From assembly GCA_903876715.1 (NCBI GenBank), contig CAIRBF010000015.1, forward strand, positions 1 to 51,016: a stretch of 51,016 bases of DNA. The letters run 5' to 3'. The notes under the pieces were generated by a model, which made no database searches, was not told where the DNA came from, and was given only the letters and a program-made list of their open reading frames with translations. This document shows, piece after piece, positions 20,575 through 28,861 of the stretch. Numbering within the stretch: the stretch's first letter is position 1; every line of letters begins with the position of its first letter. The translations under genes and the position numbers were made by a program. The stretch is from an uncultured beta proteobacterium. Lineage in GTDB: Bacteria; Pseudomonadota; Gammaproteobacteria; Burkholderiales; Burkholderiaceae_C.

Positions 20575-21270
20575 TTGCCCGAGCCGCCGAGCATCGCGCC
20601 AGACGGGGGCAGCGCCGCGCCGCTGCTGCAGGCGCGCGGCCTGGCCGGCCGGCGCGGCGAGCGGCTGCTCTTCCAGGGCCTGGACCTGGTCGTCAGGCCT
20701 GGAGAAGTGGTCTGGCTGCGCGGACGCAACGGGCGCGGCAAGACCACGCTGCTGCGCCTGCTGTGCGGACTTTCGACACCGGCGCAGGGGCAGATGGAGA
20801 TGGGTGGCCTGCCGCTGGTGCGTGCGGGCGCCGAAGGGCGTCGCCCTTTCCTCTACATCGCGCATGCCAACGCGCTGAAGGACGACCTCACGGCTGCCGA
20901 AGCCTTGGGCTTTCTTGCCCGGCTGAGCTGCCAGTCGCCCGACGAGGCGCAGATCGCGCAGGCGCTGGGGCGTCTGGGCGTGGGCTCACGCGCGACGGCG
21001 CCGGTGCGCACGCTCAGCCAGGGCCAGCGACGCCGCGTCGCGCTGGCCCGGCTCGCCCTGCCCGACGCTGCCCCGCTGTGGCTGCTGGACGAGCCCTTCG
21101 ACGCCCTCGACGACCGGGGGATCGGTGTGCTGAACACACTGCTGTCCGAGCACACCCGCCGCGGGGGCGCGGCGCTGCTGACGAGCCACCAGACGCTGAC
21201 GCTGGCCGACCCAGTGCCACGCGAGTTGCGGCTCGATGCCGCCCAGGCGTCAGCCGGGGCCAGGTCATGA
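20575..21270 (+). CDS. ccmA: Cytochrome c maturation ABC ATPase CcmA
   Basis: A 231-residue ATPase of the heme-handling CcmABCD complex, which releases heme-loaded CcmE. Walker A is GRNGRGKTTLLRLL, the signature LSQGQRRRVALARL, and Walker B WLLDEPFDALDD; the region ALKDDLTAAEALGF is typical of CcmA. The start is taken as TTG at 20575 because no ATG or GTG lies between the upstream in-frame stop and the conserved LLQARGLAG; the ribosome site is weak, so the exact start is uncertain. A 181-base gap with a palindromic repeat separates it from ccmB, unusual in this otherwise overlapping operon. Confidence 0.92.
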   Translation: MPEPPSIAPDGGSAAPLLQARGLAGRRGERLLFQGLDLVVRPGEVVWLRGRNGRGKTTLLRLLCGLSTPAQGQMEMGGLPLVRAGAEGRRPFLYIAHANALKDDLTAAEALGFLARLSCQSPDEAQIAQALGRLGVGSRATAPVRTLSQGQRRRVALARLALPDAAPLWLLDEPFDALDDRGIGVLNTLLSEHTRRGGAALLTSHQTLTLADPVPRELRLDAAQASAGARS

Positions 21271-21300
21271 GGAAGAATTCGTTGCGCCCACCCGCGCCAC

Positions 21301-21360
21301 CGTTCGCACTGAGCCTTTCGAATTGCGCGCAAAGGGCTGCGACAGGTTCAGCCCGAACGG
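21301..21360. repeat. Imperfect palindromic dispersed repeat between ccmA and ccmB
   Basis: Arms CGTTCGCACTGAGCCTTTCG (21301-21320) and, on the other side, the sequence at 21340-21360 running from CGACAGGTTCAG to CCGAACGG are near-complementary with four mismatches. The pattern GTTCG..CTGAGC.TGTCGAA with its mirror is a repeat that I recall as scattered through Burkholderiales chromosomes. A related copy lies at 40749-40823. Confidence 0.7.
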
Positions 21361-21451
21361 TTTGCCTGCGAACAACGCGCATCGACGGGAGCGTGGGAAG
21401 CTCTCAAGAAGACGCCGGGCCGGCCGGCAAACGAAACCCAGAGGCCGGCCG

Positions 21452-22120
21452 GTGAACTCGGTCTTTGCCGCCGTGCTCCTGCGCGACCTGCGCCTGGCGG
21501 CCAGGCGCCGCATCGAGTCGCAGCTGCCGGTGGCCTTCTTCCTGGTTGCGGTCAGCCTGTTCCCGCTGGGCGTCGGGCCCGAGCCGCAGACGCTGCGACA
21601 GATCGCCCCGGGCATCGTCTGGGTCTGCGCGCTGCTGGCGGCGATGCTGTCGGTGAACAGCCTGTACGCTGGCGACCTGGCCGACGGCTCGCTTGAGCAG
21701 ATGCTGCTGGCACCATCGTCGTCGTTTCAGTTGGTGTGGGCCAAGGCGGCGGCGCACTGGTTGTTGTCAGGGCTGCCGTTGATCGTTGCCGCACCGGTCA
21801 TCGGCCTGCTGTTCGACCTCTCTGCCCCAGCGCTGTTCACGCTGGTGATCGGACTGCTGCTGGGTACTCCCATCCTCAGCCTGCTGGGCAGCCTGGGCGC
21901 GGCCTTGACGCTGGGCCTGCGCAGCGCCGGCATGCTGCTGATCCTGATCGTGCTGCCCCTGGCCACGCCGGCGCTGATCTTCGGCGCCGGCGCGGTGGAC
22001 GCGGTCGGATCAGGGCTATCGGCCTCCGGGCATCATTCGCTGCTTGGTGCCCTGTTGATCGCCACCGCGCTGGGCGTCCCCTGGGCCACCGCGGCTGCAC
22101 TGAGAATATCGACCGAGTGA
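21452..22120 (+). CDS. ccmB: Heme exporter permease CcmB
   Basis: A 222-residue inner-membrane protein with six predicted helices, beginning VNSVFAAVLLRDLRLAARR and carrying the CcmB stretch GIVWVCALLAAMLSVNSLYAGDLADGSLEQMLL. The GTG start at 21452 gives the usual length; the frame is open upstream through the repeat but that part has no CcmB character. The TGA is shared with a GTG that could start ccmC. Confidence 0.92.
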   Translation: MNSVFAAVLLRDLRLAARRRIESQLPVAFFLVAVSLFPLGVGPEPQTLRQIAPGIVWVCALLAAMLSVNSLYAGDLADGSLEQMLLAPSSSFQLVWAKAAAHWLLSGLPLIVAAPVIGLLFDLSAPALFTLVIGLLLGTPILSLLGSLGAALTLGLRSAGMLLILIVLPLATPALIFGAGAVDAVGSGLSASGHHSLLGALLIATALGVPWATAAALRISTE

Positions 22121-22155
22121 CCCCCTCCCCGCGCGACGCCTCCACCCGCCCGCCG

Positions 22156-22899
22156 ATGCCCCTGACGCTCTACACCTTCTCGTCGCCGCCGCGCTTCTAT
22201 GCGCTCACAGGCGCGCTCGTGCCGGTGTGCTGGGCCTTGTGCGTCCTGCTCGCCGCGGCGGGGCTTTGGATCGGATTCTTCGTCGCGCCGACCGACGCGA
22301 CCCAGGGAGAGGTCTACCGCGTGATCTTCATCCACGTGCCAGCCGCCTGGATGTCGATGCTGCTGTACCTCGTGATGGCCTTCTGGGCCACTGTCGGCTG
22401 GGCCTTCAACGCCCGTCTGGCGTCGATGGTGGCGCGCGCGCTCGCGCCCACGGGCGCGATGTTCACCTTCCTGGCGCTGTGGACGGGTGCGCTCTGGGGC
22501 CGCCCGACCTGGGGAACCTACTGGGTCTGGGACGCACGGCTGACCTCGGAGCTGATCCTGCTGTTCCTCTACCTCGGCTACATCGCGCTCACCGAGGCCA
22601 TCGACGACGTGCGCCGGGCCGACCAGGCCGGCGCGCTGCTGGCGGTCGTGGGCTCGGTCAACATCCCGATCATCTATTTCTCGGTCAAGTGGTGGAACAC
22701 GCTGCACCAGGGTGCAACCGTCAGCCTGACGGCCGCGCCGAAGATGGCGAGCACCATGCTGACGGCCATGCTGCTGATGACCTTCGCCTGCTGGGCCTAC
22801 GCGTTCGCCGTCGTCTTCACACGCACGCGCGCGCTGATCCTCGAGCGCGAGCACGGTGCGGCCTGGGTACGTGAACTCGGTTTCGGGGGCAAGCGATGA
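22156..22899 (+). CDS. ccmC: Heme ABC transporter permease CcmC
   Basis: A 247-residue six-helix protein that loads heme onto CcmE. The tryptophan-rich signature [20 protein letters not shown] is plain, with heme-binding histidines in IFIHVPAAW and WWNTLHQG. I use ATG 22156 ([17 protein letters not shown]), as the family begins about ten residues before SPPRFY; an in-frame GTG at 22117 overlaps the ccmB stop as GTGA and would add 13 residues. It overlaps ccmD by four bases (ATGA). Confidence 0.94.
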   Translation: MPLTLYTFSSPPRFYALTGALVPVCWALCVLLAAAGLWIGFFVAPTDATQGEVYRVIFIHVPAAWMSMLLYLVMAFWATVGWAFNARLASMVARALAPTGAMFTFLALWTGALWGRPTWGTYWVWDARLTSELILLFLYLGYIALTEAIDDVRRADQAGALLAVVGSVNIPIIYFSVKWWNTLHQGATVSLTAAPKMASTMLTAMLLMTFACWAYAFAVVFTRTRALILEREHGAAWVRELGFGGKR

Positions 22900-23108
22900 A
22901 CTGGGAGGGTCCAGCCGCGTTCTTCGCGATGGGAGGCGACGGCTTCTTCGTCTGGGGCTCGTATGCGGTGTGCCTGCTGTGCATGCTGGTCGAGCCCTGG
23001 CTGGCGGCACGGCGCCGGCGGCGCGCCCTGGACGCGGCTCGCGACGACCGAGGGAACCAGGGCCCGGCCGATCGGCTCGAAGACGAAGAGGAGGACCCCC
23101 GAACATGA
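22896..23108 (+). CDS. ccmD: Heme exporter small subunit CcmD
   Basis: A 70-residue protein with one membrane helix ([21 protein letters not shown], about residues 17-37) followed by the arginine-rich ARRRRRAL that is typical of CcmD, and an acidic tail. It helps release holo-CcmE from CcmABC. Both ends overlap neighbours as ATGA (ccmC before, ccmE after). Confidence 0.88.
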   Translation: MNWEGPAAFFAMGGDGFFVWGSYAVCLLCMLVEPWLAARRRRRALDAARDDRGNQGPADRLEDEEEDPRT

Positions 23109-23563
23109 AACCCCGTCACAAACGCCTGGCCTTGGTCGGGGTGGGCCTGGCTGGTGTCGGCGCGATCGCGGCGCTGGTGCTCAACGCCTTCGAGAGCAAC
23201 CTCGTCTTCTTCTACTCACCGACACAGGTGGCTTCGAAGGAGGCGCCGACGCAGCGCGTGTTTCGCATCGGCGGTCTGGTCCAGGAAGGCAGCGTCAAGC
23301 GTGAAGGCGTGCAGGTCAGCTTCGTGATCACCGACACCGCCAAGACAGTGCCAGTGCGCTACGAGGGCATCCTTCCCGACCTGTTCAAGGAAGGCAAGGG
23401 AGTCGTCGCCCAGGGTCAGATGCAAGGCGAGGTCTTCCTGGCGCGCGAGGTGCTGGCCAAGCATGACGAGAACTACATGCCGCCCGAGGCAGCGGAGGCA
23501 CTCGACAAGGCCAAACGGGGCGATCAAGCCTACGGGCAGACGGTGCAAGGAATCAAGCCATGA
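23105..23563 (+). CDS. ccmE: Cytochrome c-type biogenesis heme chaperone CcmE
   Basis: A 152-residue periplasmic heme chaperone with an N-terminal membrane anchor ([21 protein letters not shown]). The covalent heme histidine is His120 in [12 protein letters not shown], the conserved motif; the beta-barrel segments [14 protein letters not shown] and [22 protein letters not shown] precede it. It overlaps ccmD and ccmF by four bases each. Confidence 0.96.
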   Translation: MKPRHKRLALVGVGLAGVGAIAALVLNAFESNLVFFYSPTQVASKEAPTQRVFRIGGLVQEGSVKREGVQVSFVITDTAKTVPVRYEGILPDLFKEGKGVVAQGQMQGEVFLAREVLAKHDENYMPPEAAEALDKAKRGDQAYGQTVQGIKP

Positions 23564-25551
23564 CGCCTGAACTCGGCCACTTCGCGCTCTGGCTGGCGCT
23601 CGGTCTGTCCCTCGTGCTCGGTGTCGTGCCGCTGGTGGGTGCGCAGCGCGGCCGCCCGGAATGGATGGCGCTGGCGCGTCCCGGCTCGGTCGTGCTGTTC
23701 GCGCTGGTCGCGCTGTCCTACGTGTGCCTGACCACGGCCTTCGTCAGCAACGACTTCTCGGTGCTGTACGTGTCTCAGCATTCGAATACGGCGCTACCGG
23801 TCTTCTACAAGGTGGCCGGCGTGTGGGGCGGACACGAGGGCTCGCTGCTGCTGTGGATCCTGATGCTGGTGGTGTGGCAGGTGGCCGTTGCCCTGTTCAG
23901 CCGCCACCTGCCGCTGCCGGTGCTGGCACGCATCGTCTCGGTGATGGCGCTGGTCAGCGTGGGCTTCCTGCTGTTCACACTGCTGACCTCGAACCCCTTC
24001 GAACGTCTGTTCCCCGCCGCGCCCGACGGACGCGACCTGAACCCGCTGCTGCAGGACCCGGGCATGGTCATCCACCCGCCGATGCTCTACATGGGCTACG
24101 TGGGCTTCTCGGTCGCCTTCGCCTTCGCCGTGGCGGCGCTGATCGGCGGGCAGCTGGACGCGCAATGGGCGCGCTGGACGCGGCCCTGGACGACGGTGGC
24201 CTGGATGTTCCTGACTCTCGGCATCGCGCTGGGCAGCTGGTGGGCCTACTACGAACTCGGCTGGGGCGGCTGGTGGTTCTGGGACCCGGTCGAGAACGCC
24301 TCGTTCATGCCCTGGCTGGTGGGCACGGCGCTGATCCACTCGCTGGCCGTGACCGAAAAGCGGGGCAGCTTCAAGAACTGGACTGTGCTCCTGGCCATCC
24401 TGGCGTTTTCGCTGTCGCTGCTGGGGACCTTCCTCGTGCGTTCGGGGGTGCTGTCGTCGGTGCACGCCTTCGCCACCGACCCGACACGCGGGCTCTTCAT
24501 CCTTGGCTTCCTCGTCGTCGTGGTCGGCAGCTCGCTGGCGCTGTACGCCTGGCGCGCACCGAGCGTCGGTCTGGGCGCGCGCTTCGCGCTGCTGTCGCGC
24601 GAGACGCTGCTGCTGGGCAACAACGTGCTGCTGCTCGTGGCCTGCGCCGCCGTGCTGCTGGGCACCCTGTACCCGCTGGTCCTCGACGCGCTCGGATTGG
24701 GCAAGATCTCCGTCGGCCCCCCCTACTTCGACGCCGTGTTCGCGCCGCTGATGGCTCCGCTCGTCTTCCTGATGGGCGTGGGGCCGATCGCGCGCTGGAA
24801 GCAAGCCGAACTGCCCGATCTGGCGCGGCGACTGCGCTGGGCCGCTGGTGTCGCGGTGGCGGCTACCGCGGCCAGCGCCTGGATGGCCGAACGCATCAGC
24901 TTGCTGTCGCTGCTGGGCCTGCTGATGGCGTGGTGGGTCGTCGCCAGCGTGGCCACCGACCTGTGGGAGCGCATCCAGCCGCGCGGCGGCGGCCTGGCTG
25001 CGCTCGCCACGCGCACACGCCAGCTGCCGCGCGCCGTCGTCGGCATGATGGTCGCCCACTTGGGCGTGGCCGTCTTCATCTTCGGTGTGACCATCGTCAA
25101 GACACACGAGGTCGAACGCGACGTGCGGATGAAACCTGGCGACTCGACTTCGATCGGCAACCTTCGGTTCACGCTGAAGGATCTGCGCGACATCGAGGGA
25201 CCCAATTACCGCGGCGTGCGCGGAAACGTCGAGGTGACGGACACCTCCCGCAATGACCGCCTGGTCGCCTCGATGCGTCCTGAGAAGCGCATCTACCGCG
25301 TGCAGCAGATGCCGATGACCGAGGCTGCCATCCGCACCGGTCTGGTCAAGGACCTGTATGTCTCGCTCGGCGAGCCGGTGGATGGCGGCGCCTGGATCGT
25401 GCGTCTGTACGTCAAGCCCTTTGTCGACTGGATCTGGGGCGGCTGCGCGCTGATGGCGCTGGGCGGCCTGCTGGCCGCCACCGACCGCCGCTACCGCGCC
25501 CGCCGCACGGCCGAACAAGCCCAGCCCGGCGGCGCCGCGGCGACAGCCTGA
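23560..25551 (+). CDS. ccmF: Heme lyase subunit CcmF
   Basis: A 663-residue polytopic membrane protein of the cytochrome c synthetase complex, which attaches heme to CXXCH of apocytochromes. The WWD domain is [19 protein letters not shown]; heme-liganding histidines are expected in [24 protein letters not shown] and [12 protein letters not shown]. Length is normal and the frame is intact. It overlaps ccmE as ATGA and is followed by ccmG after 41 bases. Confidence 0.96.
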   Translation: MTPELGHFALWLALGLSLVLGVVPLVGAQRGRPEWMALARPGSVVLFALVALSYVCLTTAFVSNDFSVLYVSQHSNTALPVFYKVAGVWGGHEGSLLLWILMLVVWQVAVALFSRHLPLPVLARIVSVMALVSVGFLLFTLLTSNPFERLFPAAPDGRDLNPLLQDPGMVIHPPMLYMGYVGFSVAFAFAVAALIGGQLDAQWARWTRPWTTVAWMFLTLGIALGSWWAYYELGWGGWWFWDPVENASFMPWLVGTALIHSLAVTEKRGSFKNWTVLLAILAFSLSLLGTFLVRSGVLSSVHAFATDPTRGLFILGFLVVVVGSSLALYAWRAPSVGLGARFALLSRETLLLGNNVLLLVACAAVLLGTLYPLVLDALGLGKISVGPPYFDAVFAPLMAPLVFLMGVGPIARWKQAELPDLARRLRWAAGVAVAATAASAWMAERISLLSLLGLLMAWWVVASVATDLWERIQPRGGGLAALATRTRQLPRAVVGMMVAHLGVAVFIFGVTIVKTHEVERDVRMKPGDSTSIGNLRFTLKDLRDIEGPNYRGVRGNVEVTDTSRNDRLVASMRPEKRIYRVQQMPMTEAAIRTGLVKDLYVSLGEPVDGGAWIVRLYVKPFVDWIWGGCALMALGGLLAATDRRYRARRTAEQAQPGGAAATA

Positions 25552-25592
25552 GCCGCGACACTGAGCGCCGGCCCACACGGAGGATCGACCGC

Positions 25593-26123
25593 TTGAAGAG
25601 CCTGCGCTTCCTGATCCCGATCGCGCTGTTCGGCGTGCTCGTCTGGTTCCTCTTCCGCGGCCTGAGCTTGAACCCGCGCGAAGTGCCGTCACCGCTGATC
25701 GGCAAGCCGGCACCTGCCTTTGCGTTGCCGCGCCTGGACGACCCGGACAAGACGATGAAGCGCGAGGACTTCGCCGGCAAGCCCTGGGTGATGAACGTCT
25801 GGGCCTCGTGGTGCGCGCCCTGTCGCGAAGAGCACCCGCTGGTCATCGATCTCGCACGCCGCATACCGGTGCCGGTCGTGGGCTTGAACTACAAGGACCG
25901 CCCGGGCGACGCGCGCAACTGGCTGCAACGCCTGGGCAACCCCTACGCGGCCACACTGATCGACTTCGACGGCAAGGTCGGCATCGACTTCGGTGTCTAC
26001 GGCGTGCCGGAAACCTTCGTCATCGACGCCCAGGGGGTCGTGCGCTACAAGCATGTCGGCCCGCTGACGCCCAAGGTGCTGCAGGAAAAGATCGAACCGC
26101 TGCTCAAGCAGTTGGGGGCCTGA
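25593..26123 (+). CDS. ccmG: Periplasmic thiol:disulfide oxidoreductase CcmG/DsbE
   Basis: A 176-residue membrane-anchored thioredoxin-like protein that keeps the apocytochrome c heme-binding cysteines reduced. An N-terminal helix (FLIPIALFGVLVWFLF) precedes the fold; the active site is WCAPC with Cys74 and Cys77, and the cis-proline loop is GVPETFVID. The start is TTG at 25593, supported by a CGGAGG ribosome site about 10-15 bases upstream and by the first helix following directly. Confidence 0.94.
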   Translation: MKSLRFLIPIALFGVLVWFLFRGLSLNPREVPSPLIGKPAPAFALPRLDDPDKTMKREDFAGKPWVMNVWASWCAPCREEHPLVIDLARRIPVPVVGLNYKDRPGDARNWLQRLGNPYAATLIDFDGKVGIDFGVYGVPETFVIDAQGVVRYKHVGPLTPKVLQEKIEPLLKQLGA

Positions 26124-26125
26124 AA

Positions 26126-26611
26126 ATGACAGGGTGCGGTGCAAGGGTCCTGCGCACAGGCATGGCGGCCTTGTGGATGCTGTGGGCCGGCGCCGTGGCG
26201 GCGCAAGGTGGCACTCCCGCCGCGGTCGCTCCAGGCGCCGCAGCGTCCCCCGCGATCGCTGTCGACCCGGAACTGGAAGCACGGGTACTCAAGATCTCCG
26301 CCGGGCTTCGCTGCCTGGTGTGTCAGAACCAGACGATCGCCGACTCCAATGCCGACTTGGCAGTCGATCTGCGCAACCAGGTGCGCGAGATGCTCAAGCG
26401 CGGCGACTCGCCGACGCAGATCAACGACTACATGACCGCGCGCTACGGCGACTTCGTGCTCTACAAGCCGCCGGTCAAGAGCACGACTGCCTTGCTCTGG
26501 TACGGGCCCGCCGCACTGCTGGTGCTGGCTGTCCTGATCCTGGTGTGGATCATCCGGCGGCGCACCAAGCTGCCGGCGGATCGTTTCGAGCCCGACCCTG
26601 ACGGGACCTGA
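26126..26611 (+). CDS. ccmH: Cytochrome c maturation protein CcmH
   Basis: A 161-residue protein with a signal peptide (about residues 1-27), the thiol motif LRCLVCQNQTIADSNADLA (Cys63 and Cys66), a helical domain ending in DYMTARYGDFVLYKPP, and a C-terminal anchor (LLWYGPAALLVLAVLILVWIIRRR). It reduces apocytochrome c together with CcmG. It starts two bases after ccmG. The CcmI (TPR) partner that often follows or is fused to CcmH is not here: the next gene is on the other strand. Confidence 0.94.
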   Translation: MTGCGARVLRTGMAALWMLWAGAVAAQGGTPAAVAPGAAASPAIAVDPELEARVLKISAGLRCLVCQNQTIADSNADLAVDLRNQVREMLKRGDSPTQINDYMTARYGDFVLYKPPVKSTTALLWYGPAALLVLAVLILVWIIRRRTKLPADRFEPDPDGT

Positions 26612-26644
26612 CGGGACCTGCTCGTCGCGGTGCGCTGTCCCGCG

Positions 26645-27634
26645 TCAATCTGCCTTCGCGCCGCTGTCGCGCACGACCTTGCCCAGGCGCGGCACATCGG
26701 CGCGGACGACCGCGCCGAGCTCGGCCGGCGACATGCCGGACAGGTCCAGTCCCAGGTCACCCAGGCGCTTGGCCACGTCGGGCATCTTCAGGATGCGGCC
26801 GATCTCGGTGTAGAGGCGCTCGACGACGGCAGGCGGCGTGCCTGCGGGCGCGAACACCGCCTGCCAGGAACTCAGCTCATAGCCCGCAAGCCCGGATTCG
26901 GCCATCGTCGGCACGTCGGGCGCGACACCGGAGCGGCGCGCTGTCGTCACTGCAAGCGCGCGCAGCTTGCCCGTCTTCATATGCGGGATGCCGGTGGCGA
27001 TGTTGTCGAAGGCCACCGGCAGCGTGCCGCCCAGGAGCTCGGGCACCATCTGGCCGCTGCCGCGGTAGGGCACGTGCTGCATCTGCACCCCGGCCATCGC
27101 CTTGAACAGCTCGCCCGAGATGTGCTGCGAGGTGCCGTTGCCGGCCGAGCCGTAGACGTACTTGCCCGGGCTGGCCTTCAGCAGCGCGACGAATTCGCGC
27201 AGGGTGGTCGCCGGCACGCTCGGGTGCACGAGCAGCACGTTGGGCTGCGTCGCGTACATCGTGATCGGCGCGAAGCTCGACACCGGGTCGTAGGGAAGCT
27301 TGTCGTAGAGGGTGGCGTTGATCGCGTGCGAGCTGATCGTGCCGCCGCCGATGGTGTGGCCATCGGGCGCGGCGCGGGCCAGTTCGGCGGCGCCGACCGA
27401 GCCGCCCTGGCCGGGCTTGTTCTCGATCACGACGGTCTGGCCGAGGATGGGGCCGAGCTTCTCGCCAACCACGCGGGCGAGGATGTCGGTCGTGCCGCCC
27501 GGCGCGAAGGGCACGATGTAGCGGATCGGCCGCACCGGCCAGGCGGGCTGCGCGAGCGCCGGCAGCGCTAGGCCGGCAGCCGACGCGCCCAGCGTCTGCA
27601 ACACGGTGCGACGGCGCAAGATGCGGGTGTTCAT
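26645..27634 (-). CDS. Bug-family tripartite tricarboxylate transporter substrate-binding protein
   Basis: A 329-residue periplasmic receptor of the BugD/TctC family, which is greatly expanded in Burkholderiales. The N-terminus MNTRILRRRTVLQTLGASAAG resembles a twin-arginine-type signal peptide cut after PALA. The mature protein has the Bug hallmark WPVRPIRYIVPFAPGGTTDILARVV, the ligand-loop GQTVVIENKPGQGGSVGA and PYRGSGQMVPELLGG. Ligands of such receptors are usually carboxylic acids, but this one's cannot be told. No TctA/TctB permease is nearby. It is divergent from the dehydrogenase at 27760, which suggests a shared substrate pathway (inference). Confidence 0.92.
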   Translation of the reverse strand: MNTRILRRRTVLQTLGASAAGLALPALAQPAWPVRPIRYIVPFAPGGTTDILARVVGEKLGPILGQTVVIENKPGQGGSVGAAELARAAPDGHTIGGGTISSHAINATLYDKLPYDPVSSFAPITMYATQPNVLLVHPSVPATTLREFVALLKASPGKYVYGSAGNGTSQHISGELFKAMAGVQMQHVPYRGSGQMVPELLGGTLPVAFDNIATGIPHMKTGKLRALAVTTARRSGVAPDVPTMAESGLAGYELSSWQAVFAPAGTPPAVVERLYTEIGRILKMPDVAKRLGDLGLDLSGMSPAELGAVVRADVPRLGKVVRDSGAKAD

Positions 27635-27759
27635 GGTGTCTCCCCCAGGTCGGTTGGCCTGTGCCGCAGTCTAGGATCGGGACCCGCCTGATCGCCACCC
27701 TGGCAAACCCGCAGCGCCTTGCGCACTCTCGCTACCAATTCCGCTATCGCTCCAGCACC

Positions 27760-28839
27760 ATGGCCCATAACCACCTCATCCCCCTCGATCGCCTCACCGC
27801 CGCCATGCACCTCGTGGTGCGCGGGTTCGGCAGCCACGATGAGGAGGTCCGCCTCGTCGCCGGCAACCTGATCGAGGCCAATCTGACCGGCCACGATTCG
27901 CACGGCATCGGCATGTTGCCGCGCTACGCCGAGGCCTATCTCGAGGGTGGCCTGGCGCCGAACCAGCACGTGCAGACCGTCGTCGACGCCGGCGCACTGC
28001 TGCGGCTGGACGGGCAGGCCGGCTTCGGCCAGGTCATCGGCCGCGAGGCCATGGCCCTGGGCATCGAGCGCGCGCGACGCCACGGCAGTTGCATCGTCGC
28101 GCTCGGCAATTCGCACCACATCGGGCGCATCGGCGCCTGGGCCGAGCAGGCCGCCGCCGCAGGACTGGTGTCCATCCACCTCGTCAACGTGGTCACCCGC
28201 AACGTCGTCGCGCCGTTTGGCGGTGGCGACGCGCGCTTCGGCACCAACCCGGTGTGCATCGGCGTGCCGCTGCCGGGGCGTCCGCCGGTGATCCTGGACT
28301 TCGCCACCAGCATGATCGCCCAGGGCAAGACCCGGGTCGCGCACAACAAGGGCGAGCCCGTGGCGCCGGGCTGCCTGATCGACGACCAGGGCCGCGACAC
28401 CCAGGACCCGCGCTACAGCGTGATCCCGCCCTGGGGTGCGCTGTTGACCTTCGGCACGCACAAGGGCTACGGGCTGGCCGTGATGTGCGAGTTGCTCGGC
28501 GGCGCGCTCGCGGCCGGCATGACGCAGCGCGACGCCGACGCCAGCAAGCGCCGCGTGCTCAACGGCATGCTCTGCGTGCTGCTGGATCCGGCGGCACTGG
28601 GCGGCATCGAGGCCTTCGAACGCGAGGCCGTCGCCTTCGTCGACTGGGTCAAGGCCTCGCCACCGCGGGCCGGCGTCGAAGAGGTGCTCGTGGCCGGTGA
28701 GCCCGAGCGCGCTGCGCGCGCACAGCGCACCGCCGAGGGCGTGCCGGTGGATGCCACGACATGGCAGGAGATCCTGGACGCCGCGCGCAAGCTTGGTGTG
28801 GACCCGCGGGCGGTGCAGCAGGCCGCAGGCCTGGCCTGA
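27760..28839 (+). CDS. Ldh2/MDH2-type malate/L-lactate dehydrogenase
   Basis: A 359-residue NAD(P)-dependent oxidoreductase of the Ldh2 family (malate, L-lactate, sulfolactate, ureidoglycolate and similar 2-hydroxyacids). Seen signatures are GHDSHGIGMLPRY (catalytic histidine region), GNSHHIGRIGAWAE, NVVAPFGGGDARFGTNP, LDFATSMIAQGKTRVA and THKGYGLAVMCELL. Start ATG 27760 gives the normal length. It lies 125 bases from the divergent Bug receptor. The exact substrate is not deducible from sequence. Confidence 0.9.
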   Translation: MAHNHLIPLDRLTAAMHLVVRGFGSHDEEVRLVAGNLIEANLTGHDSHGIGMLPRYAEAYLEGGLAPNQHVQTVVDAGALLRLDGQAGFGQVIGREAMALGIERARRHGSCIVALGNSHHIGRIGAWAEQAAAAGLVSIHLVNVVTRNVVAPFGGGDARFGTNPVCIGVPLPGRPPVILDFATSMIAQGKTRVAHNKGEPVAPGCLIDDQGRDTQDPRYSVIPPWGALLTFGTHKGYGLAVMCELLGGALAAGMTQRDADASKRRVLNGMLCVLLDPAALGGIEAFEREAVAFVDWVKASPPRAGVEEVLVAGEPERAARAQRTAEGVPVDATTWQEILDAARKLGVDPRAVQQAAGLA

Positions 28840-28861
28840 GAGCCCGAAAGCGGTCACGCAG

